Of a stretch of DNA of 42,109 bases, positions 9,167 to 18,199 are shown in pieces; position 1 is the stretch's first letter, and every line of letters starts with the position of its first letter. Position numbers and translations under genes: made by a program. This DNA comes from an uncultured Cryomorphaceae bacterium. Its GTDB lineage: Bacteria; Bacteroidota; Bacteroidia; Flavobacteriales_D; Parvicellaceae. The notes below the pieces were generated by a model that made no database searches, was not told where the DNA came from, and saw only the letters and a program-made list of their open reading frames with translations. The stretch spans positions 1 to 42,109 of the forward strand of contig CAMZLL010000003.1 in assembly GCA_947311505.1 (NCBI GenBank). The letters are read 5' to 3'.

Positions 9167-9655
9167 CTATACAAGACTTTTAAAATGCTCTCCACGCTCT
9201 GCATAGCCTTCATACAAATCGAAGCTAGAAACTGCTGGTGAGAATAAGACTACATCCCCTTCTACAGCCCATTCCTTTGCGGTAAGCATCGCTTCCTCTA
9301 ACGTTCCTTTGTGAGCATAACTATCCACTAGATTAGCAAACGAGTATTTCAAATTGGTTTCATAAGCACCAAAACAAATGATATTTTTCACTTTGTACTT
9401 AACTAACTTATCTAAAATACTGTAATCTAACTCATCTTCAGAACTACCGACAATCCATACTACAGGTTTTTCCATTAATTCTAATGAATAATAGGTAGAA
9501 TTTAGGTCTGTTGCTTTAGAATCATTGATCCATTCCACACCATTTAATACATTTACGACCTCTAATCTATGTGCTATATCCGCAAACAGATTCATACTTT
9601 TTTTACGAGCAGCCATCAATTGGCTTCGTAAGGATATTGTTTTCTTTTTTTCCAT
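9167..9655 (-). CDS. Stand-alone MurD C-terminal domain protein (partial paralogue)
   Basis: 162 aa that align along their length with the C-terminal ligase domain of the full MurD encoded just upstream; by hand I count about 45% identity over about 137 residues. It keeps AHRLE, WINDSKAT, PVVWIVG, SPAVSSFDLY and ERGEHFKS, the positions that contact the D-Glu/UMAG side in MurD. It lacks the UDP-binding and P-loop ATPase domains, so it cannot be a ligase alone. The frame is open, starts with ATG and has a Lys-rich N terminus (MEKKKTISLRSQL) not obviously derived from MurD. Options are an old partial duplication kept for a regulatory or structural role, or a remnant that happens to be intact. 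The level of divergence with motifs retained argues for selection (inference). Confidence 0.8.
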   Translation of the reverse strand: MEKKKTISLRSQLMAARKKSMNLFADIAHRLEVVNVLNGVEWINDSKATDLNSTYYSLELMEKPVVWIVGSSEDELDYSILDKLVKYKVKNIICFGAYETNLKYSFANLVDSYAHKGTLEEAMLTAKEWAVEGDVVLFSPAVSSFDLYEGYAERGEHFKSLV

Positions 9656-9861
9656 TTTTTTGTTTTTTTTAAATTAAGCTCGTAACGAACTAGGTAAAAT
9701 GTATTAGTTAGAAAATACTACTCGTATAATCGCAACCCTATTTGTATCGCTTTGCTACTAAACTTAGTTTTAAATGAGTTCGCTAAAACATCAATTAACT
9801 CGCGTACCTTATACAAGCACCACTTCACGCAATACGATAAACAGAACGAGATTATAATACA

Positions 9862-11280
9862 CTACAATGATCTTACTGCACTTTTAAACTTATTTCCTCT
9901 GTCTTCGAAATTTTCGAAAAGATCAAAACTAGCACAGGCGGGAGATAGCAAGACCGCATTCTCTTTCTTAGCCATTCTATAAGCAAGCCCAACTGCTTCT
10001 TCTGCAGATGATGCATCCCAAATATTTTCAACAACACCTTCAAAAGCTGCGTGAATTTTGGCATTATCTTTACCCAAACAAATGATTCCAGTTACCTTCT
10101 CTTTTACTAGACCTTCTAGCATGGTATAATCATTCCCTTTATCAACACCACCTACAATCCATACGGTAGGTTTCTGCATACTTTCCAGTGCATACCAGGT
10201 AGAATTTACGTTAGTTGCCTTAGAATCGTTGATAAAATCAATGTGATGTACAGATGCTACGAACTCCAAACGGTGTTCGACATTCTGAAAATCAGAGAGT
10301 GAATCTCTAATAATTTCTTTTCTGATATTCAAGACTCTTGACGCTATGTTAGAAGCCATTGAATTGTAGGCGTTGTGCCTCCCTTGTGTTGCTAATTTGT
10401 GTATTGACATACTTGTTTGTTGGTTATTAATGTTGGTTTGTATTTGTTTGTTTGTTGTTACCCAAGCCCCTTCCGTAAGCTGTTTTTCGTATGAAAATGC
10501 ATACCTCTTTGCCTTGAGTATTTTGTTGTTGTTTTGTTGTTGTATTATTTCATCATCGAGATTATAAATGAACACATCATTCTCGTCTTGATTTTGAGTA
10601 ATTCGATATTTACTGTCCGCATATTTTTGCATATCGTAATCGTATCTATCTAGGTGATCGGGTGTAATATTCAATAGAATGGCAATATCAGCTTTAAAGC
10701 CATACATATTATCCAACTGAAAACTACTCAATTCGATTACGAAATAATCATAATTTTCTTCTGCTACAAGTCGAGCTAAACTTACCCCAACGTTGCCAGC
10801 CACAGCCACGTTTAGACCTGCATTAGACAAAATATGATAAATCATCATTGTGGTGGTGGTCTTACCATTGCTACCGGTAATACAAATTTTAGTAGCATCT
10901 GTATAGCGTCCAGCAAATTCTATTTCCGATATGACCGGTATTGATCGTTGATGCAACTCTACAATCAACGGTGCCGAATCGGGAATACCTGGACTCTTGA
11001 TGACCTCCACAGCTTTGAAGATTATTTCGTGAGAATGAATTCCTTCCTCCCATTTAATTTCATTATGTAAAAGAACTTTTTTGTATTGATCTTTGATTTT
11101 TCCCAAATCAGAAACCCACACATCAAAACCTTTTTGTTTTGCCAAAATAGCAGCACCTACACCACTTTCTCCTGCACCAAGAATTGCAATCCCCTTTTTT
11201 TCCTTAGCGGGAAAAACAATTTCACTCTCGCCATCTTGTTCCTGCGAAACCTTTTTACTATTTTGCTTACTACTATTCAC
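9862..11280 (-). CDS. murD: UDP-N-acetylmuramoylalanine--D-glutamate ligase MurD
   Basis: 472 aa cytosolic ligase that adds D-Glu to UDP-MurNAc-L-Ala. Domain 1 has AILGAGESGVGAAILA (about residues 32-47). Domain 2 has the P-loop GSNGKTTT (136-143) and NITPDHLDRY. Domain 3 has NDSKATNVNST and SPACASFDLF. Two oddities: about 27 hydrophilic residues precede the usual MurD start, and a Gln/Asn-rich stretch (about 245-295) lies before the HNAYNSMA motif. A start nearer the Rossmann motif is not obvious, since no internal Met is close. Its start overlaps the mraY stop by one base. About 200 bp separate it from the MurD-like fragment gene downstream, an unusually wide gap for this cluster. Confidence 0.96.
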   Translation of the reverse strand: MNSSKQNSKKVSQEQDGESEIVFPAKEKKGIAILGAGESGVGAAILAKQKGFDVWVSDLGKIKDQYKKVLLHNEIKWEEGIHSHEIIFKAVEVIKSPGIPDSAPLIVELHQRSIPVISEIEFAGRYTDATKICITGSNGKTTTTMMIYHILSNAGLNVAVAGNVGVSLARLVAEENYDYFVIELSSFQLDNMYGFKADIAILLNITPDHLDRYDYDMQKYADSKYRITQNQDENDVFIYNLDDEIIQQQNNNKILKAKRYAFSYEKQLTEGAWVTTNKQIQTNINNQQTSMSIHKLATQGRHNAYNSMASNIASRVLNIRKEIIRDSLSDFQNVEHRLEFVASVHHIDFINDSKATNVNSTWYALESMQKPTVWIVGGVDKGNDYTMLEGLVKEKVTGIICLGKDNAKIHAAFEGVVENIWDASSAEEAVGLAYRMAKKENAVLLSPACASFDLFENFEDRGNKFKSAVRSL

Positions 11281-12623
11281 TATCTCAATTTCAGTGTTAC
11301 AATTGACAATACTGCGAGCATGATTCCTATAATCCAGAATCTTGCAACAATCTTAGCCTCGTGAATACCCTTCTTTTGATAATGATGATGCAAGGGAGCC
11401 ATTAAAAATATCCGCTTCCCTTCTCCCGTTTTTTTCTTTGTATATTTAAAATATCCGACCTGCATCATCACAGACACATTCTCAATTAAGAACACTCCGC
11501 AGATAATAGGAATCAATAATTCTTTTCGAATAGCAATAGCAAATGTGGCAATGATTCCACCCAAAGCCAGACTACCTGTATCTCCCATAAAGACTTTAGC
11601 AGGATAACTATTATACCACAAAAAGCCGATTGCAGCACCGATAAATGCAGAAATAAAGATTACCAATTCTCCAGCATCAGGTATATACATTATATTGAGA
11701 TAATCAGCGAAGATGGCATTACCACTTAGGTAGGCAAATATTGCCAAAGTAACACCTATAATAGCTGATGTACCGGTAGCGAGACCATCTAATCCATCTG
11801 TAAGATTAGCTCCATTGGAAACTGCAGTTACAATTACAATCACCATCAAAATATAAATTATCCACGTATATTTCCCTAAACCAAACCAAGCGTAATCAAA
11901 CTCGTTATTTTTTATGAACGGGATGGTTGTGGCAGTAGATTTACTTTCACTCCACACGTAGGCTTTTCCTTTATTAGATATCTTTATATCTTTATACTCT
12001 ACATTATAGACCGGATGAACATCTGAAAGGCCTATTCCACTTTCTGCCAGTTCTAGATCTACAATTGCAGACTCAATAGATTCGTCAAAAGCACCTAGAC
12101 TTAATAAGTGATACTCTACGTCTGTCAATTCATTTAAATAAACTTTTTCTTTGACAACTACATCGTTGCTAAAGTACAACAATGAACCTACGATAATTCC
12201 TACACCAACTTGTCCGATAATTTTGAATTTTCCAGACAAACCTTTTTTATCTTTTTTGAAGACCTTGATATAATCATCTATAAAGCCAATAAAACCTAAC
12301 CACACCGTAGCTATAATCATGGTAATGGTGTAAATATTATCTAACTTGGCAAACAATAGCGTAGGAATAAGGATAGAACCTAAGATAATCAATCCGCCCA
12401 TAGTGGGTGTTCCTGACTTCTCAATCTGACCTTCTAAACCAAGATCACGAATACTTTCTCCAACTTGTAATCTTTGTAGCAATTTGATTAACCTACCACC
12501 GAAAACCATAGAAATTAAAAGCGAAACGATAATCGCCATACTCGCACGAAATGAGATATACTGAAACAACCCTGCTCCAGGAATGTTGTGCTCTTGTAAA
12601 TATTCAAATAAGTGATATAACAT
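11280..12623 (-). CDS. mraY: Phospho-MurNAc-pentapeptide transferase MraY (with insertion)
   Basis: 447 aa polytopic membrane enzyme that transfers phospho-MurNAc-pentapeptide to undecaprenyl phosphate, making lipid I. Catalytic and family motifs seen are [31 protein letters not shown] and [12 protein letters not shown]. coli MraY is about 360 aa. The extra length is mainly a hydrophilic insert of about 75-80 residues after the YFSNDVVV segment (about 165-245), ending in the STATTIPF segment that Bacteroidota MraY proteins usually carry. The lineage normally has a shorter insert, so this one looks somewhat expanded. It sits 1 bp after murE. Confidence 0.96.
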   Translation of the reverse strand: MLYHLFEYLQEHNIPGAGLFQYISFRASMAIIVSLLISMVFGGRLIKLLQRLQVGESIRDLGLEGQIEKSGTPTMGGLIILGSILIPTLLFAKLDNIYTITMIIATVWLGFIGFIDDYIKVFKKDKKGLSGKFKIIGQVGVGIIVGSLLYFSNDVVVKEKVYLNELTDVEYHLLSLGAFDESIESAIVDLELAESGIGLSDVHPVYNVEYKDIKISNKGKAYVWSESKSTATTIPFIKNNEFDYAWFGLGKYTWIIYILMVIVIVTAVSNGANLTDGLDGLATGTSAIIGVTLAIFAYLSGNAIFADYLNIMYIPDAGELVIFISAFIGAAIGFLWYNSYPAKVFMGDTGSLALGGIIATFAIAIRKELLIPIICGVFLIENVSVMMQVGYFKYTKKKTGEGKRIFLMAPLHHHYQKKGIHEAKIVARFWIIGIMLAVLSIVTLKLR

Positions 12624-12624
12624 A

Positions 12625-14088
12625 TTATTTATTCAAGTTTTGTAAGGTTTCTGTAATAATTTTGTAATCGTCAAAAGGATAAGTTTCTCCATTTATAATC
12701 TGGTAATTCTCGTGACCTTTGCCTGCTATCAATAAAATATCTCTACCTTGCGCCAAGGCACAAGCAGTATTAATCGCCTCCTTCCTATTAGTAATTGCTA
12801 GCACTTTTTTATAATCCTGAGGAGCAACCCCTGTTCTCATTTCAGCAATAATAACATCAGGATCTTCACTACGAGGATTGTCAGATGTAAGAATTACCTG
12901 ATCAGAAAGTCGAGCAGCAATTTCTGCCATCAAAGGACGCTTTCCCTTATCCCTATCTCCTCCACACCCCACAACGGTAATAACTCTTTCGTTTCCGGTA
13001 CGAATATTTTTTATGGTATTCAAAACATTATCCAATGCATCAGGCGTATGAGCATAATCCACAATTGCTACCACCCCAGACTGAGAAGCATACTGCTGGA
13101 AGCGACCAGCTGGAGGCTCCAAATTAGACAAACCAGCCAACGTTTCTAAAGAGTCCATCCCTAAAAGGATAGCAACCGCATAAGCAACAGATGCATTATA
13201 TGCATTGAAATCTCCTATCAATTTTAAATAAACCTCTTTTAGATCTATCTCTACGTGCAATCCATCAAATCTATTTTCAATAATCTTTGTCTTGAAGTCT
13301 GACACCGTATTAACGCTATAAGTATAAACCTTTGCTTTAGTATCTTCCACCATAACACGGCTTTGAACTTGATCTGCATTTACTAGCGCAAAGGCATTAT
13401 CAAGAAGCGCATCAAAGAAACCTTTTTTAGCTTCAATATAGTTTTCAAACGTCTTGTGATAATCCAAATGATCTCGGGATATATTGGTAAAAACACCCCC
13501 AACAAAATCAACCCCATAAATTCTATGTTGATCTACAGCATGAGAACTTACCTCCATAAAACAATACTCACATCCATCGTCAACCATCTGACGAAGCAGC
13601 AAGTTAAGATCCAGCACATTAGGAGTAGTATGTGTAGAAGCGATTGCTTTAGTATTAATTTTATTGACCACCGTTGAAATCAAACCTACGTTTTTACCGA
13701 ACAAACGAAACAAGTCATACAATAAAGTAACAGAAGTAGTTTTACCGTTGGTTCCAGTAATTCCTATTAATTTAATTTCTTTTGAAGGCTGCTCATAAAA
13801 ATTAGCTGCAATAACACCTAACGCAAGAGCTGAATTAACGACTTGCACATAGGCAACATTCGCAACTCTAACTGTTGGAATAAATTCGCAAACAACACTT
13901 GTAGCTCCGGCATCAATAGCTGCTTGAATATAATTATGCCCATCTACTTGCGCACCATTGACTGCAACAAACAAAGACCCAGCAACTACATTACGAGAAT
14001 CATACGCAACATCAGTAACCACGACATCCGTAGATCCGACAACATCAGCGATACTCGCACCGTAAATTATATCTTTCAGCAATTTCAT
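12625..14088 (-). CDS. murE: UDP-MurNAc-tripeptide synthetase MurE (meso-DAP type)
   Basis: 487 aa cytosolic ligase that adds the third amino acid to the stem peptide. The P-loop GTNGKTT is at residues 111-117 and HTTPN follows in the substrate site. The C-terminal domain has DYAHTPDAL and GKGHENYQ. The motif DNPRSEDP near residue 400 is the form associated with meso-diaminopimelate rather than lysine, so the peptidoglycan is probably meso-DAP type (family knowledge applied to what is seen). Its start codon overlaps the PBP stop codon (ATGA), indicating translational coupling. Confidence 0.96.
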   Translation of the reverse strand: MKLLKDIIYGASIADVVGSTDVVVTDVAYDSRNVVAGSLFVAVNGAQVDGHNYIQAAIDAGATSVVCEFIPTVRVANVAYVQVVNSALALGVIAANFYEQPSKEIKLIGITGTNGKTTSVTLLYDLFRLFGKNVGLISTVVNKINTKAIASTHTTPNVLDLNLLLRQMVDDGCEYCFMEVSSHAVDQHRIYGVDFVGGVFTNISRDHLDYHKTFENYIEAKKGFFDALLDNAFALVNADQVQSRVMVEDTKAKVYTYSVNTVSDFKTKIIENRFDGLHVEIDLKEVYLKLIGDFNAYNASVAYAVAILLGMDSLETLAGLSNLEPPAGRFQQYASQSGVVAIVDYAHTPDALDNVLNTIKNIRTGNERVITVVGCGGDRDKGKRPLMAEIAARLSDQVILTSDNPRSEDPDVIIAEMRTGVAPQDYKKVLAITNRKEAINTACALAQGRDILLIAGKGHENYQIINGETYPFDDYKIITETLQNLNK

Positions 14089-16166
14089 ATTAAATTCAAT
14101 ACTATTAATTCTCCTTTTTTCAACTCTAAACCGGGGCTTAATGACTGATATTTAACCACTCCAGACCCTTGAACTTTTACCACTAACCCGAAAGACTCTA
14201 ACACAAACAAAGCATCTACTAACCCCATTCCCAAGACATTGGGCACTAGTTCATTTTTCATCAACCGATTATTCATCAGTACATCTTTTTCGCCAGTTGT
14301 TGTAACCACATAAGACGAGCCATTAGCCTTATCATCAACTGGGATTTTCATCTTATTGAAAACTGATTTTAATTCTTTTTTAGCACCATTCTTAGAATAC
14401 GGAAAATGCATAGAAGCCATCAAACTCTTTTCAGCATCATCCAAATCATCATCGCCCATAGCATAAACTTTATCCGCAATCTCCTTGAACACCGTACCCG
14501 AAACTTGCGAACCATAAATCTGCTTGGTAGGTCCTTGAATAACTACAATACAACTATACTTAGGTTTCTCAGCAGGAAAATATCCCACAAAAGAAGCTTG
14601 ATACTTATTAGAATACGCCCCAGACTTTGCCACCTTTGCTGTCCCGGTTTTCCCCGCAATAGAAAAGCCACGCGCCCTAATATTTCGAGCCGTACCTCTT
14701 AACACAACACCTTCGAGCATCTTCTGCACATCAGTCAAAGTGGACGCTTTACACACCGCTTCATTCAAGACATACGGCTCAAATACTTCAACCACATCAC
14801 TACCTTGTCTAATTTCCTTTACAAACTGCGGACGAAGCATCACTCCTCCGTTTGCAACAGCATTATAAAGAGCAAGCGTTTGCAAAGGCGTTTGTTCAAT
14901 CTCATAACCTATCGACATCCAAGGAATAGATATCCCTGAGAACGTCTCATCATTAGCATCCTTAATCAATGGAGTATCCTCTCCCGACAAATCAAGCCCT
15001 AGTTTCTTATGCAACCCTATATCTTTTAATCCATCAATAAACTCTTGCGGATTAGCACTATAATTATCATACATAATTTTAGATATGACGTTTGAAGAAA
15101 CCTCAAAAGCTTTTTGAATAGTACCCTTACCGTAGCCATCCCATTTAGAATCATGCAAACAAGATCCATAAAAACAATACTTACCCGTCATATCAATACT
15201 GTCGGTAATTCGAATCTTCCCATCATCTAAAGCCACCATCAATGATGCTAACTTAAAAGTAGAACCCGGCTCAGTAGCCGTACCGACTGCGTGATTGAAT
15301 GACTCTCTAAAAACACTTTTATCTTTATCTTTCGTAAGATTAGCGATAGCCTTGACGTACCCCGTTTCAACTTCCATCAAAACTGCACATCCCCAAATTG
15401 CATCTTGAGACATCATCTGCTTCAATAAAGCACTCTCAGCAACATCCTGAATATTAACATCGATGCTTGTGTAAACATCAGCTCCAGGAATGGGCTCAGT
15501 AGTCAAATCACTAGGGATTGGTCTCCAGTTGTTACCCCCCATTTTCTCCATCAATATTTCGCCATCCTGCCCCGTAAGATACTTAGAATAAGCTCCTTCA
15601 ATCCCGACACGATACCCCTCCTTAGAATAACCTATAGTTCTAGCTGCAAGCAACTTATAAGGCATAACCCTTTCGGTTTTTGGAACTTTAATAAAACCAC
15701 CTCTAAACTGCCCACGTGATAAAATGGGGAATTTCTTCATTTTCTGCAAGTCGATATGACTTACATTTTTTTTGAGTAAATGATACCTTCTTCCGCTTTC
15801 GACCGCCTGTGTCAAACTCTGCTCCCATTCAAAAGCAGGTTTACTAGGAAATAAAACAGACAAACTATCGACCAAATCTAACAAACCAGTATCTATAGCC
15901 AATTTAGAAGGAACAGTAGCATCCCAAAACAAATCGTATCGAGGAACAGACAAAGCCAAAGAAGTTTTCTGTTCATTATCAGCGAATACACTACCTCTTG
16001 GAGCTTCAACTTGCTTTAACTTTATTGTAGCATTCTTAACCTCCTGAGACAAATCGTCTCCAGTAATAAACTGCAAAAAAACAATACGACCAAGTATAGC
16101 CACAGCAAAAAACACCATGCTCATATACACGATGTAAACCCTTACTATTTGACCTTTACTTTTCAC
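14085..16166 (-). CDS. ftsI: Septal penicillin-binding protein (class B PBP, FtsI-like, one PASTA domain)
   Basis: 693 aa bitopic transpeptidase. An N-terminal membrane segment (about residues 9-33) is followed by a PBP dimerisation domain with APRGSVFADN and the transpeptidase domain. The acyl-enzyme motif is STFK (about residue 300), then SSN (about 355) and KTGTA (about 510). A C-terminal PASTA domain (VPNVLGMGLVDALFVLE onward, about 640-693) ends the protein. One PASTA domain on the septal PBP is usual in Bacteroidota and absent from E. coli FtsI. It is the likely partner of FtsW. It overlaps ftsL by one base and murE by four. Confidence 0.95.
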   Translation of the reverse strand: MKSKGQIVRVYIVYMSMVFFAVAILGRIVFLQFITGDDLSQEVKNATIKLKQVEAPRGSVFADNEQKTSLALSVPRYDLFWDATVPSKLAIDTGLLDLVDSLSVLFPSKPAFEWEQSLTQAVESGRRYHLLKKNVSHIDLQKMKKFPILSRGQFRGGFIKVPKTERVMPYKLLAARTIGYSKEGYRVGIEGAYSKYLTGQDGEILMEKMGGNNWRPIPSDLTTEPIPGADVYTSIDVNIQDVAESALLKQMMSQDAIWGCAVLMEVETGYVKAIANLTKDKDKSVFRESFNHAVGTATEPGSTFKLASLMVALDDGKIRITDSIDMTGKYCFYGSCLHDSKWDGYGKGTIQKAFEVSSNVISKIMYDNYSANPQEFIDGLKDIGLHKKLGLDLSGEDTPLIKDANDETFSGISIPWMSIGYEIEQTPLQTLALYNAVANGGVMLRPQFVKEIRQGSDVVEVFEPYVLNEAVCKASTLTDVQKMLEGVVLRGTARNIRARGFSIAGKTGTAKVAKSGAYSNKYQASFVGYFPAEKPKYSCIVVIQGPTKQIYGSQVSGTVFKEIADKVYAMGDDDLDDAEKSLMASMHFPYSKNGAKKELKSVFNKMKIPVDDKANGSSYVVTTTGEKDVLMNNRLMKNELVPNVLGMGLVDALFVLESFGLVVKVQGSGVVKYQSLSPGLELKKGELIVLNLI

Positions 16167-16528
16167 TATTTATTTTCTTCTTTTTCTATTTTAACCTCAA
16201 TTGTTCTTGGCGGATCTTTCGCTTCAAAAATATTTCTCTCCCCTATCTCCGAAGCCACTTTACTTTGCAAACTCTCCATATCATATACCTCCATCAAAGA
16301 CTGTAACTCCGAATACAATTCTTCCGAACGCTTCTCTTCGTTTGCTAAATCTCTAATGACATGATCTGCGTAATAACCATACGCAACATATATTACCATC
16401 AAAAAAGCTACAAAAGCTAAGTAGGGTAAATTTCTCATCACCCTACCATCAGACAGAAAATCACCAGAAACAAGAGACTTGAAACTCCAACCTCTTACAC
16501 TTACTTTTATATCTTTTTTTTTATTCAT
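16166..16528 (-). CDS. FtsL-like cell division protein
   Basis: 120 aa. A basic cytosolic N terminus of about 35 residues precedes one membrane segment (about 36-53, LAFVAFLMVIYVAYGYY) and a charged helical periplasmic part with coiled-coil-like heptads (EEKRSEELYSELQSLMEVYDMESL). Sequence similarity to E. coli FtsL is not visible; the call rests on size, topology and its slot between rsmH and the PBP gene, where Bacteroidota place their FtsL-like protein. It overlaps rsmH by 4 bp and the PBP gene by 1 bp, so all three are probably translationally coupled. It would bridge FtsQ to FtsW/PBP. Confidence 0.85.
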   Translation of the reverse strand: MNKKKDIKVSVRGWSFKSLVSGDFLSDGRVMRNLPYLAFVAFLMVIYVAYGYYADHVIRDLANEEKRSEELYSELQSLMEVYDMESLQSKVASEIGERNIFEAKDPPRTIEVKIEKEENK

Positions 16529-17442
16529 ATTCTTTCTGCCACTCTCATTTTTGCACTTCTAGACCTCGGATTAAGCACCAACTCATTTTCTGAAGGCACG
16601 ATAGGCTTTCTCGTTATCTTCTTAAAAGGCTTCAAAACATTTCCATAAAAATCTTTATTCAATTCTCCATCAACGTTGCCAGAATTGATGAAATTCTTAA
16701 CCATTCGATCCTCCAAAGAATGATAGGTTATAAAAACTATCTTTCCGCCTAAAGCCACCACATCGTCTAATTGATTCAGCAACATTTTCAGCACCTCCAT
16801 TTCTTGGTTTACCTCAATTCGAATAGCCTGAAACACCTTAGCAAAAAACTGCGCATGTTTATTTCGGGGAGCCAAACTAACCAAAGCATTCTTTAACTCA
16901 TCAATAGTTTGCAAACGCTCACTACCACGTCTATAAACAATACGGGATGCAACAGACCTAGCATTTTTTAATTCACCGTAAGTCTTCAACAACCTAAACA
17001 GATCCATTTCGTCATATTCATTGACCACAACTTGAGCTGTCAAATCACTTTTCTGATTCATTCGCATATCTAACTCCCCATCAAAACGAGTAGAAAAACC
17101 ACGCTCAGCAGTATCGAACTGATGAGAAGATACCCCCAAGTCAGCAAGCAAACCATCAACAGGTAAACCTCGATGCAGCCTTAAGTTATTCTTTACGTAC
17201 GCAAAATTTTGAGGCACAAAAACAAAACGCTTATCCTCTAGTACATTTTGCCTAGCATCAACATCTTGATCAAATGCGAACAACTTTGCATCATCATTTA
17301 AACGATTAAGAATCTCAGCAGAATGCCCACCTCCACCGAAAGTGACATCAACATAAACCCCCGAAGGATTGCCAATAAGCATATCCACCGAATCATTCAG
17401 CAAAACTGGTATATGATATTTTTCTTTATTCTCCATTTTCAT
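16525..17442 (-). CDS. rsmH: 16S rRNA (cytosine(1402)-N(4))-methyltransferase RsmH
   Basis: 305 aa SAM-dependent methyltransferase (MraW) that modifies 16S rRNA C1402. Features are HIPVLLNDSVDML at the N terminus, the SAM motif YVDVTFGGGGHS, GLLADLGVSSHQFD, and FITYHSLEDRMVK near the C terminus, all diagnostic. The track start at MKMENKEK overlaps mraZ by 17 bp; the second Met (17436) gives an 11-bp overlap and is equally plausible. It lies between mraZ and ftsL as in most dcw clusters. Confidence 0.97.
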   Translation of the reverse strand: MKMENKEKYHIPVLLNDSVDMLIGNPSGVYVDVTFGGGGHSAEILNRLNDDAKLFAFDQDVDARQNVLEDKRFVFVPQNFAYVKNNLRLHRGLPVDGLLADLGVSSHQFDTAERGFSTRFDGELDMRMNQKSDLTAQVVVNEYDEMDLFRLLKTYGELKNARSVASRIVYRRGSERLQTIDELKNALVSLAPRNKHAQFFAKVFQAIRIEVNQEMEVLKMLLNQLDDVVALGGKIVFITYHSLEDRMVKNFINSGNVDGELNKDFYGNVLKPFKKITRKPIVPSENELVLNPRSRSAKMRVAERI

Positions 17443-17881
17443 CGCCCATAACTTCTGCAGCTAAATCTTCAAACTCTGACCAATCTTCAGACAAAAGCGC
17501 ATCGTAACGCTTTTTATCCCAGATTTCCCATAAGTCCACATTAGCCACCATGACGATGTCTTTTTGGATACCCGCCCAACCTACTAAGGTTTTAGGCAAA
17601 AGAATTCTTCCATTTGAATCAAGCCCAACTTTTGTTGCACCTTTTTGAAACATACGGGCAAATTTTCGATCTTTCACCTTAAATCTATTCAGCGTACGAA
17701 GCTTCTCCATAACACGAGCCCATTCAGACATCGTATATAAAGACAAACAGTCATCAACTCCACGAGAAATTACAAAACTTTCAGCATCCTCTGGGGACAA
17801 TTGCTTGCGCATATCAGCAGGAAGAAGCAACCGCCCCTTCGCATCAACTTTACAACCATATTCTCCAATGTATCCTGTCAT
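17426..17881 (-). CDS. mraZ: Transcriptional regulator MraZ
   Basis: 151 aa, first gene of the dcw cluster. It contains two AbrB-like SpoVT repeats: the N-terminal one carries GEYGCKVDAKGRLLLPADMR (about residues 5-24) and the second carries KVGLDSNGRILLPKTL (about 86-101). In other bacteria MraZ forms a ring and binds TGGGN repeats separated by 5 nt in its own promoter. The upstream region here contains TGGGT-N5-TGGGA on the same strand, so autoregulation of the cluster is likely. Overlaps rsmH. Confidence 0.95.
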   Translation of the reverse strand: MTGYIGEYGCKVDAKGRLLLPADMRKQLSPEDAESFVISRGVDDCLSLYTMSEWARVMEKLRTLNRFKVKDRKFARMFQKGATKVGLDSNGRILLPKTLVGWAGIQKDIVMVANVDLWEIWDKKRYDALLSEDWSEFEDLAAEVMGDENGE

Positions 17882-17924
17882 TTTTTTACTCGCTTGATTT
17901 AAAGTGTAAAACTAAAAATAATAT

Positions 17925-17939
17925 TCCCACATTTACCCA
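17925..17939 (-). promoter_or_regulatory. Candidate MraZ box in the mraZ leader
   Basis: On the minus strand the sequence reads TGGGT, five bases, TGGGA. This matches the direct-repeat spacing known for MraZ operators. It lies downstream of the candidate -7 element and about 45 bp before the mraZ start codon, where binding could block transcription. Confidence 0.6.
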
Positions 17940-17973
17940 CATAAATTATATATGTGCATAACTTTCAAGACCA

Positions 17974-18004
17974 CAAACATAATTATTTTTTAATCATTAA
18001 GCAA
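17974..18004 (-). promoter_or_regulatory. Candidate dcw promoter upstream of mraZ
   Basis: On the minus strand a TTG (-33-like) lies 20 nt upstream of TATGTTTG, a perfect TAnnTTTG -7 element for the Bacteroidota housekeeping sigma factor. The spacing fits the known 19-21 nt. It is the best-supported promoter for the division cluster and sits about 93 bp from the mraZ start. Confidence 0.65.
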
Positions 18005-18055
18005 CTTTTCAGATATATCAATTGATTTAAGCCATAAATAATTTTAAAACACTAG

Positions 18056-18070
18056 TGGGAATTTGTGGGA
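18056..18070 (+). promoter_or_regulatory. Second MraZ-like box facing the acyltransferase gene
   Basis: Plus-strand TGGGA, five bases, TGGGA has the same layout as the box in the mraZ leader but opposite orientation. It lies about 56 bp upstream of a TAnnTTTG element that precedes the divergent acyltransferase gene. Whether MraZ binds here is inference. Confidence 0.4.
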
Positions 18071-18125
18071 CTCTTATTAACAGTAAGATGTTAAACAACT
18101 CTTCCGAACACATCATTTTTATGTT

Positions 18126-18133
18126 TAACTTTG
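18126..18133 (+). promoter_or_regulatory. -7 element (TAACTTTG) of the acyltransferase gene
   Basis: Perfect TAnnTTTG match 66 bp upstream of the chosen ATG; no clear -33 element at the right distance. The element overlaps the TTG used as start in the ORF track, which argues against that start. Confidence 0.4.
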
Positions 18134-18199
18134 CAACATACAAAGGAAGACAGCGTTATATTTATACGTTTGACTTACAATTCTTTACAAACCAATAGA

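Noticed and set aside
11086-11364. 92-aa plus-strand ORF over murD/mraY
   Set aside because: Antisense to two well-supported genes with no family features.
18131-18199. N-terminal 23-codon extension of the acyltransferase gene
   Set aside because: Begins at TTG within a TAnnTTTG promoter element; the downstream ATG gives the family-like N terminus.
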